64,000 bases of DNA from Aliirhizobium wenxiniae (GTDB taxonomy: Bacteria > Pseudomonadota > Alphaproteobacteria > Rhizobiales > Rhizobiaceae), in contig NZ_JACHEG010000001.1 in assembly GCF_014201355.1 (NCBI RefSeq), positions 1,488,001 through 1,552,000 of the forward strand. Reading direction: 5' to 3'. Of the stretch, positions 18,076-25,970 are shown one piece after another. The position numbers and the translations under genes are program-made. Under the pieces are notes generated by a model, which saw only the letters and a list, made by a program, of their open reading frames with translations, was not told the DNA's origin and did no database searches. Every line of letters starts with the position of its first letter. Positions within the stretch are counted from its first letter, which is position 1.

Positions 18076-18336
18076 ATGACATCCCTGACACCACAGGAAC
18101 TCGAAGGTCGGCTCAACGCTCATCGCGAACTGATGATCGAAATGCTGGCAGCCATGATCGGCGGCGAAGTGACGATCACCACATTCCTCAAGAAACTGCG
18201 CGATGACGCGACCTTCAAGGATAACGAGGAAGATCCGGGCGTGATGCCGGACAGCGCTTTCGCGATCGAAAACGCCTCAGCCCGTGAAATTCGCGCCATA
18301 CTGGAAGCCGCGCGGGCGCGGGCTTCCGCCAGTTAG
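18076..18336 (+). CDS. Small conserved helical protein (86 aa)
   Basis: The protein (LTPQELEGRLNAHRELMIEMLAAMIGG onward) is acidic and predicted helical, with no membrane segment. AGGAGG is well placed before the ATG. An exact EcfG-type promoter upstream supports a stress-regulated role. I do not recognise a characterised family; similar short proteins are common in rhizobia. Confidence 0.72.
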   Translation: MTSLTPQELEGRLNAHRELMIEMLAAMIGGEVTITTFLKKLRDDATFKDNEEDPGVMPDSAFAIENASAREIRAILEAARARASAS

Positions 18337-18409
18337 ACATCATCGTGGCGTCATGTTTCAGCACATTTTAATATTTGTGGCTGGCTTGCCATCTTTATGG
18401 CAATTTCGT

Positions 18410-18434
18410 GGAACTAGAATGGCAATTGCACGTT
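18410..18434 (+). promoter_or_regulatory. EcfG-type promoter (GGAAC-N16-CGTT)
   Basis: GGAAC at 18410-18414 and CGTT at 18431-18434 match the consensus. The only reading frame with a ribosome site downstream is the 25-codon frame at 18463. Confidence 0.6.
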
Positions 18435-18462
18435 CTTGGTCCAGAGTTCGATGGAGGCGACC

Positions 18463-18540
18463 ATGGTCAGGGAATGGTTTGAAGTTGCAGGTTTCGCGCT
18501 AGTCATTGCTGCCTGCTACATGTTCGTTATTCCGGTTTAA
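18463..18540 (+). CDS. Tiny membrane protein (25 aa), probably unannotated
   Basis: The frame encodes a 25-residue peptide: a short polar start (MVREW) followed by one hydrophobic stretch (FEVAGFALVIAACYMFVIPV) long enough to span a membrane. GGAGG at 18453-18457 lies five bases before the ATG, and an exact EcfG-type promoter ends 28 bases before it. Promoter, ribosome site and membrane-spanning product agree, so I call it a gene although it is below normal length cutoffs. Function unknown; small single-pass peptides often modulate larger membrane proteins. Confidence 0.55.
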   Translation: MVREWFEVAGFALVIAACYMFVIPV

Positions 18541-18678
18541 AATTTCCCGAGGAGGGGAATGAGGCCTCGACAAAAGAGGCCCCAAGCTCTCGTGGCCTAG
18601 TGGCCGCGGGAGCATTATGCTTGAGGCGAAAGGCCATCCAGAACAGCCTCGCGATCCATTGCCGGATGTAAAATTGTG

Positions 18679-18704
18679 GGAACGTTTCTCCGCCCGGGCT
18701 TGTT
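18679..18704 (+). promoter_or_regulatory. EcfG-type promoter (GGAAC-N17-TGTT)
   Basis: GGAAC at 18679-18683 and TGTT at 18701-18704 are 17 bases apart, upstream of the 65-residue protein at 18761. Confidence 0.5.
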
Positions 18705-18760
18705 AGCCCACGTGACAGGTCGCCACTTGTTATCGCGAGCGACTGATACGGGAGACTGCC

Positions 18761-18958
18761 ATGCTGCACTTATTCAGAATGCTCAGGAACCGTTTTCTGA
18801 CCCGGCGGGAACAGCCGACATTCCATGTCGCCCGCCCGGAAGATCTTCAGGTCGTGGTTCCGGAAGCCGTTGCGCTTCCGCTTCCCAAGACACCGCGTGA
18901 AGAAATCAGCGTGCCTGCATCAATCAACGGACGCGACCTGTCGACCGGCAGGCTCTAA
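18761..18958 (+). CDS. Small basic protein (65 aa)
   Basis: The protein begins with a basic, partly hydrophobic stretch (MLHLFRMLRNRFLTRRE) and ends with a proline-rich segment. No domain is recognised. A GGGAGA ribosome site precedes the ATG and an EcfG-like promoter lies further upstream. The DJ-1 family gene starts 54 bases after its stop with no terminator between, so the two may share a transcript. Confidence 0.6.
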   Translation: MLHLFRMLRNRFLTRREQPTFHVARPEDLQVVVPEAVALPLPKTPREEISVPASINGRDLSTGRL

Positions 18959-19012
18959 AGACTGACGAGCCAGCGCTCATCTCAATAAAAACAATCCCAA
19001 AAGGAGCTTATC

Positions 19013-19573
19013 ATGGCGAATATCGATTCCGCCAATATCCTCATCTTGGCCACCGATGGCTACGAACGTTCGGAACTGCGCGTGCCTTACGACGAGCTGA
19101 AAAAACGCGGAGCCGAAGTGAAAATCGCCTCGATCAAATCCGGCGAGATCAGGAGCTGGGACGAAAAAGACTGGGGCGACAGTGTGACCGTCGATCTCGA
19201 TGTCAGGCAAGCGAAGGTTGAGGATTTTGACGCACTCGTTCTGCCGGGTGGCCAGATCAACCCGGATGTCCTGCGCAAGAACGAGGAAGCTGTACAGCTG
19301 GTTCGCGATTTCATCAGCCGCGGTAAACCGGTAGCCGCCATCTGCCATGGTCCATGGCTGCTGGTCGAGGCTGATGCCCTGCGCGGACGCAAGGCAACCT
19401 CCTATGCCTCTATCCGCACCGACCTGCGCAATGCGGGCGCCAACTGGAAGGATGAAGCCGTCGTGGTCGACAGCGGCATCATCACATCTCGCTCGCCAAA
19501 GGACCTCGCAGCCTTTGTCGACAAGATCGTCGAGGAAGTGGAGGAGGGCCTGCACCAGCGCCGCGCTGCCTGA
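19013..19573 (+). CDS. DJ-1/PfpI family protein (YhbO-like)
   Basis: The protein has the class I glutamine-amidotransferase-like fold of DJ-1/PfpI proteins, with the nucleophile elbow AAICHGPWLLVEA (catalytic Cys-His) and the conserved Glu in LATDGYERSEL. Members such as E. coli YhbO act as protective deglycase/glyoxalase or protease-like enzymes; the exact activity cannot be told from sequence. The length (186) is typical. AAGGAG lies before the ATG. The preceding small gene and stress promoter suggest that it belongs to the stress regulon. Confidence 0.88.
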   Translation: MANIDSANILILATDGYERSELRVPYDELKKRGAEVKIASIKSGEIRSWDEKDWGDSVTVDLDVRQAKVEDFDALVLPGGQINPDVLRKNEEAVQLVRDFISRGKPVAAICHGPWLLVEADALRGRKATSYASIRTDLRNAGANWKDEAVVVDSGIITSRSPKDLAAFVDKIVEEVEEGLHQRRAA

Positions 19574-19619
19574 TTGCCTTACTTCGATCTGGTGGAGGCC
19601 GTTCATCCGGCTGTCGCCA

Positions 19620-19645
19620 CCTTCTCCCCGCTTGCGGGGAGAAGG
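19620..19645. repeat. Rhizobial intergenic palindrome
   Basis: A 12-bp perfect stem (19620-19631 with 19634-19645) with a 2-nt centre reads CCTTCTCCCCGC and its complement. The same core occurs at 25.8 kb. It lies between two convergent genes, where it could terminate both. A second, imperfect hairpin follows at about 19695-19720. Confidence 0.65.
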
Positions 19646-19768
19646 AATATGCCGCACCGGCGGCGGCTTTCTCTAATGCCTATATCGGGAATGTCCCTCG
19701 CCCCGCGTGCAGGGTGAGGGCAACTTGACGAGCGCAAGAGCATAACTGCAATCCAGCGCCACTTGGCC

Positions 19769-20812
19769 TTATTCTTCCTTCAAAAATGCCAGTAAACGCG
19801 CCTCGTTCATCCGCAATCCGCGCGGAGAATTGGATGTTTTTCCGGCCTCCATGATCCGACGCAACGATGCATCATCTTCGGCAAGATCGAGAATACTCGG
19901 ATGGATATAGCTTGAGCGACAGACGGCGGGCGTGTTCTGCAGCACATCCGAAGCGGCCTTGGTCAACGCCTTTATCTTTGGCCGCTTGTCCTCTTCCTCC
20001 ACGATCGTCCATGCCGTCATGAAGGCGGCCAAGCTGCCACCCCAGGTGCGAAAAGTCTTGGCCGAAACCGGGAAGCCGGCAGCCTTAGCGAGATAGGCGT
20101 TGAGCCTGCCGGAATCGACCGAGCGGGCGGTGCCGTGCTCGTCGGGAAATGAAAACAGCTGGCGGCCGGGAAGATCAGCGATCTCTTCCAGAATGCGCTG
20201 CAGTCGTGGATGTTTGAGCGTGTGCTGCACCCGCTTGCCGCCCTTGGCCGTGAATTTCAAAAGCACACCGTCGCCGGACAGGATCATGTGACGTTTCAGA
20301 AGCGTCGTTGCCCCATAGGTACGGTTTTCCTTGGCATAGGCTTTGTTGCCAACGCGCAGATGCGTCACATCCATCAGCGCCACGAGGGCGGCGAGCACGC
20401 AATCGGACTTGTCGAGACCGAGCGCAAGATCGCGCTTCACCTTGCGGCGAATGCGCGGCAAGGCCTCGCCGAACCGGGCCAACTGATCGAACTTCTGCTC
20501 GCTGCGAAAACTCTGCCAGTCGGTATGATACCGATATTGCTTTCGCCCGCGGGAATCGTAACCCGTCGCCTGCAGATGTCCCTGCGGGTCCATGCAGATC
20601 CAGACATTGTCATAAGCGGGCGGAAGACCAAGTGCCGTTATACGCAACCGGTCGTCTTCATCAGTCAGAAGCAATCCGTCCGGCAGCTTGTAGCAAAAGC
20701 CCTTGCCGCGCTTTAGTCGGCGAATGCCCGGCTCCGTATCACTGACATAGGTAAGCCCGATGGCTTTGAGCGAAGCGGCATCGATTTCGATGGTTTTGAG
20801 CGAAAGATCCAT
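19769..20812 (-). CDS. DNA topoisomerase IB (poxvirus-like)
   Basis: The enzyme relaxes supercoiled DNA through a 3'-phosphotyrosyl intermediate. The 347-residue length, the N-terminal SDTEPGIRRLKRGKGFCY, the core LRVGNKAYAKENRTYGATTLLKRH and RTWGGSLAAFMTAW, and the active-site Tyr302 in CRSSYIHPSIL all fit bacterial TopIB. A perfect EcfG-type promoter sits immediately upstream, giving a predicted leader of only a few bases. The HWE kinase gene lies 61 bases upstream on the same strand. Confidence 0.92.
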   Translation of the reverse strand: MDLSLKTIEIDAASLKAIGLTYVSDTEPGIRRLKRGKGFCYKLPDGLLLTDEDDRLRITALGLPPAYDNVWICMDPQGHLQATGYDSRGRKQYRYHTDWQSFRSEQKFDQLARFGEALPRIRRKVKRDLALGLDKSDCVLAALVALMDVTHLRVGNKAYAKENRTYGATTLLKRHMILSGDGVLLKFTAKGGKRVQHTLKHPRLQRILEEIADLPGRQLFSFPDEHGTARSVDSGRLNAYLAKAAGFPVSAKTFRTWGGSLAAFMTAWTIVEEEDKRPKIKALTKAASDVLQNTPAVCRSSYIHPSILDLAEDDASLRRIMEAGKTSNSPRGLRMNEARLLAFLKEE

Positions 20813-20821
20813 GAGCGCTAA

Positions 20822-20846
20822 AACGACACGCGTCAGGCTTCGTTCC
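20822..20846 (-). promoter_or_regulatory. EcfG-type promoter (GGAAC-N16-CGTT)
   Basis: On the minus strand GGAAC (20846-20842) and CGTT (20825-20822) are 16 bases apart. The topoisomerase start codon is only 10 bases beyond the -10 box. Confidence 0.6.
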
Positions 20847-20873
20847 TGCGCGAAGCGATCAAATCACTTCGAA

Positions 20874-22571
20874 CTACATCGCCAGGCTGCGCCGCTCGTC
20901 GCCGGCATCGTCGCGCTCCAGATTGGCACGCGGCGCCACAAGTCGCCAGACAAGGCCTTCCGGGCGGAATTCGACATCCACCTGACCGCCAAAGGCAGCA
21001 ACTGCGTGGCGCTGAATGATGGTCGTTCCAAACCCCTTGCGGGAGGGCTCGGTAACCGGCGGCCCGCCGCTTTCTTCCCAGACAAGCCTGATCTTCGGCT
21101 CGCCGTCATCTCCGGGGGCAACGTCGTCCCATGAAATCCGCACACGCCCATGCGGCACCGAAAGCGCACCGTATTTGACCGAATTGGTCGCCAGTTCATG
21201 CAGCACGAGGCCGAGATTCTGCACCGCCTCGGCCTTGAGCATGAAATCCTCGCCCGACACCAGAAGCCGGTCACCGGCCTCGAAGGTCGAAAGATGGATC
21301 TCGATGACGCGCATCAGCCGCACACCGGCCCATTGTTCCTTGGCCAGTGCTTCGATGGATTTTCCAAGCCCGTGCAGGCGGGTGCTGATCGCCTTCTGAA
21401 ATTCTGGCATGGTCGTGTCCTGACGGCCAAGCTGGCGCATCATCGCCTGCACCAGCGTCAGGATATTCTTCGTGCGATGCACCAGTTCGTGCAGGATCAG
21501 GTGAATGCGGTCTTCGGCCTCGCTGCGGTCGAAGGAAGCATTGGACAGCGCCACCGCCACCTGATTGGCCTCGGTGATCCGGGTCTCGACCGGCGAGACG
21601 ATCTCGCCCTTGCCGATCCGCTCCGCCATGTCGGCAATCTGCCGGATCGGCGTGCGCAGCTGTCGGGCGATCGTATAGGCGAACAGGACCGCCAGCGTGA
21701 GAAAGATCACGCCACCTGCGACCAGTTGCTTGAAGGTAGTGATAATGCCTTCCTGTGCCGAGGCGATCGGTCCCCAGACGACGGCCTTCCATGTCCAGCC
21801 GGTGATCTGGGCGTAACCGTACATCTGCTTCTCATCACCTTCGACATCTTCGATCGTGCCCTTGAAGCCGGTCATCAATCTTAGCGTATCGGGATCGAAC
21901 TGCTTGCCGGATGCTATTTTGTCGGCCCCACCAGAAGCCACGACCTGCCCCTGCCCGTCGATGACCGCAGCCGACCAACCCACAGGAAGGCCTTCGATGG
22001 AAATCAGCTTCTCCATGTCGTCGGCATTCTGCGTCATGATGATCGCCGAACCGGAATGCGAAAGCGCATCCGGCAAAGGCATGGCGACGTTGAACACCCA
22101 CCTGTTGCTCGTCTTGCCGAAGAACACACTGGAGACTTCGGTAATGCCCGACCTGAGCACCGATTCCAGGGCCGGCATGTTCGACATTTTCGTCAGCGGA
22201 TCACCGAAGGGCGAACGGGTGTTGAGCCGCTGCTGGCCATCCTTGTCGACGACAATGACATAAAGCGAATTGGAGCGCAGACTGCGCTGGGTGCGGTCGT
22301 GGAAGGCTCGCAGGTCACCGGCTTCGAGCTCCGGCGAGGTGATCAGAAGGCGAAGCGTCGTCGCCATGTCCTGCAATTCGCGATCGACGGAGCGCGCAAT
22401 CAGCTGCGCATCCTCGGCCGTCTCGTTGGCAAGTCCTTCGCGTTCCTGTCCCTCAAGTTGAAGGACGAGAAAACCGACAAAAGCCAGCAACGGCAAGGCG
22501 ACGACAATCACCAGCGCCATCAGGTAGGCGCCGATCGAGGCTGTGGGGAAAAGACGCGAAAACTTAAACAT
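20874..22571 (-). CDS. Membrane sensor histidine kinase, HWE family
   Basis: Two membrane segments (about 14-38 and 283-302) flank a periplasmic Cache-like sensor, then come a HAMP linker (303-355) and a kinase core. The phospho-acceptor is His365 in ILHELVHRTKNILTLVQAMMRQ. The N-box LVLHELATNSVKYGALS and the WEE motif in LVWEESGGPPV, with GFGTTIIQR, are signatures of HWE/HisKA2 kinases. This class commonly feeds PhyR in the general stress response, so the position beside a stress-promoted topoisomerase is suggestive, but a partner regulator is not in the window. No promoter match was found upstream. Confidence 0.88.
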   Translation of the reverse strand: MFKFSRLFPTASIGAYLMALVIVVALPLLAFVGFLVLQLEGQEREGLANETAEDAQLIARSVDRELQDMATTLRLLITSPELEAGDLRAFHDRTQRSLRSNSLYVIVVDKDGQQRLNTRSPFGDPLTKMSNMPALESVLRSGITEVSSVFFGKTSNRWVFNVAMPLPDALSHSGSAIIMTQNADDMEKLISIEGLPVGWSAAVIDGQGQVVASGGADKIASGKQFDPDTLRLMTGFKGTIEDVEGDEKQMYGYAQITGWTWKAVVWGPIASAQEGIITTFKQLVAGGVIFLTLAVLFAYTIARQLRTPIRQIADMAERIGKGEIVSPVETRITEANQVAVALSNASFDRSEAEDRIHLILHELVHRTKNILTLVQAMMRQLGRQDTTMPEFQKAISTRLHGLGKSIEALAKEQWAGVRLMRVIEIHLSTFEAGDRLLVSGEDFMLKAEAVQNLGLVLHELATNSVKYGALSVPHGRVRISWDDVAPGDDGEPKIRLVWEESGGPPVTEPSRKGFGTTIIQRHAVAAFGGQVDVEFRPEGLVWRLVAPRANLERDDAGDERRSLAM

Positions 22572-22815
22572 TCCGCTATCTTAAGCCAATAATAAAGCTG
22601 CAGGCAGAAGCTCGCCCGCTGTCACTGATCATCAGTCGTCCCGCCCTACGCTAATACATCTTAGCCAAAACGGTTCTAACTGCTTTTGCAGATCGCGCCA
22701 ACATGTGTTTGGAACAACTGAGCCGTGCGTTGCCCCACAATGTTGCGAAAACGTGTCTGCCGTATCGTTTCGGCACAATCGACAAGCGGATGGAACTTAG
22801 CCTGCCCGACGAAGA

Positions 22816-23916
22816 TCAACCGATCCGCTGCCCGCTTTGGGGATCGAAAACCACCGCCTTGTCGAGATTGAAAACGAAACGGAATGTCTGGCCGGGTTCG
22901 ACAACGGTTTCCGCGCGGGCGCGGCCGGTAAAGGTCGTGCCGTCGAGCTTGCCGGTGACGAACGTATCCGATCCGGTCGGCTCGACGATCGTGACTTCCG
23001 CATTGATCTGCGCGCTGGCGGCAGCTGCGGCATCGGCGGAACCTTCATCGGAAATCGCCTCGGGCCGCAGGCCGACAATGACCTCTTTCCCCTCGGGAAG
23101 CGGTGTCGTGACCGAAGGCGGCACCCTGACGGTCACGCCTTGGCCGCCGGCGCCAAATAGCTGGATGCCGCCTGAAACCGCCCTGCCCTTCAGCATGTTC
23201 ATCGCCGGCGATCCCATGAAATCGGCGACGAAGAGATTGGCCGGGCGGTTGTAAATTTCCGCCGGCGTGCCGACCTGCTGAACGATGCCTTCCTTCAAAA
23301 CGACGATCTTGGTCGCCAGCGTCATCGCCTCGATCTGGTCATGGGTGACGTAAACGATCGTGGCGTGCGTATTCTGGTGCAGCGCCTTGATCTCCGCACG
23401 GACTTCCACACGCAGCTTGGCATCGAGATTGGAGAGCGGCTCGTCGAACAAGAAGACACGCGGCTTGCGCACCAGTGCCCGGCCCATGGCGACACGCTGG
23501 CGCTGGCCACCGGAAAGCTGGCTCGGGCGGCGTGTCAGAAGATGTTCGATCTGCAGGGTCTTTGCCACCTGGGCGACCGCCTTGGCGCGCTCGGCCTTGT
23601 CGACACCGCGCATTTCCAGCGCGAATGCGATGTTCTCTTCCACCGTCATGTTCGGATAAAGCGCATAGGACTGGAAGACCATGGCGATATCGCGCTTCGA
23701 CGGATGCAGGTCGGTGACCACCTGACCATCGATGACGATGTCACCCGAGGATGGCGGCAGAAGACCGGCGATCGCATTCAGAAGCGTGGACTTGCCGCAG
23801 CCGGACGGGCCGACCAGCACGAGGAAGCCGCCCTTTTCCAGCTCGATATCGATGCCCTTGAGGATCTCGACACTGCCGATCTTCTTGCGGATTTGTTTGA
23901 TCTGGAGAAAGCTCAT
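22816..23916 (-). CDS. Sugar ABC transporter ATP-binding protein (MalK/UgpC type)
   Basis: The 366-residue protein has Walker A GPSGCGKST, the signature LSGGQRQRVAMGRAL, Walker B VFLFDEPLSNLD and the switch histidine region VYVTHDQIEAMTLA, followed by the TOBE regulatory domain of CUT1 importers. It energises uptake together with the two permeases and the binding protein encoded upstream. It is the last gene of a four-gene leftward operon and lies 5 bases after the preceding permease gene. Confidence 0.95.
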   Translation of the reverse strand: MSFLQIKQIRKKIGSVEILKGIDIELEKGGFLVLVGPSGCGKSTLLNAIAGLLPPSSGDIVIDGQVVTDLHPSKRDIAMVFQSYALYPNMTVEENIAFALEMRGVDKAERAKAVAQVAKTLQIEHLLTRRPSQLSGGQRQRVAMGRALVRKPRVFLFDEPLSNLDAKLRVEVRAEIKALHQNTHATIVYVTHDQIEAMTLATKIVVLKEGIVQQVGTPAEIYNRPANLFVADFMGSPAMNMLKGRAVSGGIQLFGAGGQGVTVRVPPSVTTPLPEGKEVIVGLRPEAISDEGSADAAAAASAQINAEVTIVEPTGSDTFVTGKLDGTTFTGRARAETVVEPGQTFRFVFNLDKAVVFDPQSGQRIG

Positions 23917-23921
23917 TGCGG

Positions 23922-24803
23922 TTATCCCTTGACTGCGCCGGCCATCAGGCCACGCACAAAATAGCGTCCGGCGACGACATAAACGAACAGCGTCGGCAGC
24001 GCGGCAAAGACGGCCGCTGCCATGTCGACATTGTATTCCTTGACGCCGGTGGAGGACGAAACGAGGTTGTTGAGCGCCACCGTCATCGGCGAGGCTTCGC
24101 CGGACGAGAAGGACACGCCGAACAGAAAGTCGTTCCAGATATTGGTGAACTGGTAGATGACCGTCACGACGATGATCGGCCCTGAACTGGGCAGCAGGAT
24201 TCGCCAGAAGATGCGGAAGAACCCGGCGCCGTCGATCATCGCGGCCTTCACCAGCTCATCCGGAAACGCTTCGTAATAATTGCGGAAGAACAGCGTGGTG
24301 AAGCCGAGACCGTAGATGACATGGACCATGACGAGGCCGGTGGTCGAATTCGACAAGCCCATCAGGCCGAGCAACCGCGCCATCGGGATCAGCACCGCCT
24401 GGAACGGGATGAAGCAGGCAAACAGCATCATGCCGAAGACGATCTTGTGGCCCGGAAACCGCCACTTGGTCAGCACATAGCCATTGAGCGCCCCGAGCAG
24501 CGTCGAGATGATCACGGCGGGCACCACCATCTTGATCGAGTTCCAGAAATACCCCTTGATGCCGACGCAGGAGACGCCGATGCAGGCCTCGCCCCAGGCT
24601 TTCAACCAAGCGGCGATCGACGGATCGGTCGGCAGCGCCAGCATGTCACCGCCGCGGATTTCGTCGAGCGATTTCAGCGAGGTAGACAACATCACATAAA
24701 GCGGCAGCAGATAGACCACCGCGAGGATGATCAGCGCGCCATAGATAAAATAGCGGGTGAAGCGCGCCGAACCGGCGCTCACGGTTTCGGGCGAAGCGCT
24801 CAT
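23922..24803 (-). CDS. Sugar ABC transporter permease (MalG family)
   Basis: About six membrane helices and the cytoplasmic EAA loop (YYEAFPDELVKAAMIDGAGFFRIFWRILLPSSGP) identify an inner-membrane permease of the CUT1 carbohydrate class. A long periplasmic insertion holds two cysteines (GEACIGVSCVGIKGYFWNS). Its start overlaps the stop of the other permease gene by 4 bases (ATGA), indicating translational coupling. Confidence 0.93.
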   Translation of the reverse strand: MSASPETVSAGSARFTRYFIYGALIILAVVYLLPLYVMLSTSLKSLDEIRGGDMLALPTDPSIAAWLKAWGEACIGVSCVGIKGYFWNSIKMVVPAVIISTLLGALNGYVLTKWRFPGHKIVFGMMLFACFIPFQAVLIPMARLLGLMGLSNSTTGLVMVHVIYGLGFTTLFFRNYYEAFPDELVKAAMIDGAGFFRIFWRILLPSSGPIIVVTVIYQFTNIWNDFLFGVSFSSGEASPMTVALNNLVSSSTGVKEYNVDMAAAVFAALPTLFVYVVAGRYFVRGLMAGAVKG

Positions 24804-25726
24804 TGTTTCTTCTCCCGCAGTTCCGAATAGAGATAGGGCACGATGATCGCGGTAATGCCCATCAGCATCATCACGGCGCTGGCCGAACCGACATTCATCT
24901 GGTTGCGGTTGAACGTGTAGGAATACATGAAGGTGGAAGGCAGCTCTGTCGCATTGCCCGGCCCGCCGCCGGTCAGCGCAATCACAAGGTCATATGACTT
25001 GATCGCCATGTGGGCGAGCACGATGAAGGCCGAAAGAAACACGGGCCTCAGCAGCGGAATGATGATGCGGCGATAGATGGAGACAGTCGATGCCCCGTCG
25101 ATCTGCGCCGCCTTGATGATCTCGCCGTCGATGCCGCGAAGACCGGCCAGGAACATCGCCATGATGAAGCCCGACGCCTGCCAGACACCGGCGATAACGA
25201 CGGTGTAGATCGCCATGTTCGGGTTCACCAGCCAGTCGAACGTAAAGCTCTCCCAGCCGAGATTGCGCATCGTGTGTTCGAGGCCAAGGCCGGGGTTGAG
25301 GAACCACTTCCACGCCGTACCGGTAACGACGAAGGAAAGCGCCATCGGATAAAGGAAGATCGGTCGCAGAACGCCTTCAGCGCGGATCCGCTGGTCCATC
25401 AGAATCGCGATGAACAGCCCGATCGCGGTGCAGAGCGCGATGTAGAGAATGCCGAAAATGGCGAGGTTCTGCATCGCCACATACCAGTTGGGCTGCGACC
25501 AGAGCCGGAAATAGGCATCGAACCCGCCCCATTTATAGACCGGCAGGATGCGCGATGTGGTGAAGGAAAGCGTGATCGTCCAGAGGATGAAGCCATAGAC
25601 GAAGATCAGGATGACGGCGAAGGACGGCGCCAGAACGAGTTTCGGCAGGCCGTTGCGCAACGTGTCGGCGAAGGATTTTCGCGGCCGTTCCGGCGTGATC
25701 ACCGGCATCGGTTCGATTGTCGTCAT
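24800..25726 (-). CDS. Sugar ABC transporter permease (MalF family)
   Basis: The protein has six membrane helices and the EAA motif (AGLRGIDGEIIKAAQIDGASTVSIYRRIIIPLL) of CUT1 permeases. I choose the ATG at 25726, which follows a GGAG site, over an ATG six codons upstream. It is separated from the binding-protein gene by 244 bases containing a RIME-like repeat that could lower expression of the downstream membrane genes. Confidence 0.92.
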   Translation of the reverse strand: MTTIEPMPVITPERPRKSFADTLRNGLPKLVLAPSFAVILIFVYGFILWTITLSFTTSRILPVYKWGGFDAYFRLWSQPNWYVAMQNLAIFGILYIALCTAIGLFIAILMDQRIRAEGVLRPIFLYPMALSFVVTGTAWKWFLNPGLGLEHTMRNLGWESFTFDWLVNPNMAIYTVVIAGVWQASGFIMAMFLAGLRGIDGEIIKAAQIDGASTVSIYRRIIIPLLRPVFLSAFIVLAHMAIKSYDLVIALTGGGPGNATELPSTFMYSYTFNRNQMNVGSASAVMMLMGITAIIVPYLYSELREKKQ

Positions 25727-25785
25727 GGGGGTCTCCGGCGACATGCGAGAATGGGATTAAGGTGTACGCGGCCGACGATTGAGGC

Positions 25786-25928
25786 TTGCCCCTCATCCGC
25801 CTGCCGGCACCTTCTCCCCGTTCTGACGGGGAGAAGGAGATATGCCGCACCCTCTCCTCACTCTCGAATGTCGAGTGAGGCAAGTCCCCTCTCCCCGCAC
25901 GCGGGGAGAGGGTTAGGGTGAGGGGCAA
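25786..25928. repeat. RIME-like intergenic mosaic element
   Basis: The 143-bp element starts and ends with a 10-bp inverted repeat (25786-25795 with 25919-25928) and contains further hairpins, including ACCTTCTCCCCG/CGGGGAGAAGG and CCCCTCTCCCCGC/GCGGGGAGAGGG. The text resembles the RIME elements described in rhizobia. It sits inside the ABC operon between the binding-protein and permease genes. Confidence 0.65.
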
Positions 25929-25970
25929 CCTGCCACTCCCTGCGTAAGGGGCGGCGTCGGTGTCAGCCGA

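Noticed and set aside
22711..22735. GGAAC near 22.7 kb as a stress promoter
   Set aside because: The GTT-like bases are only about 12 bases away and no gene follows on that strand.
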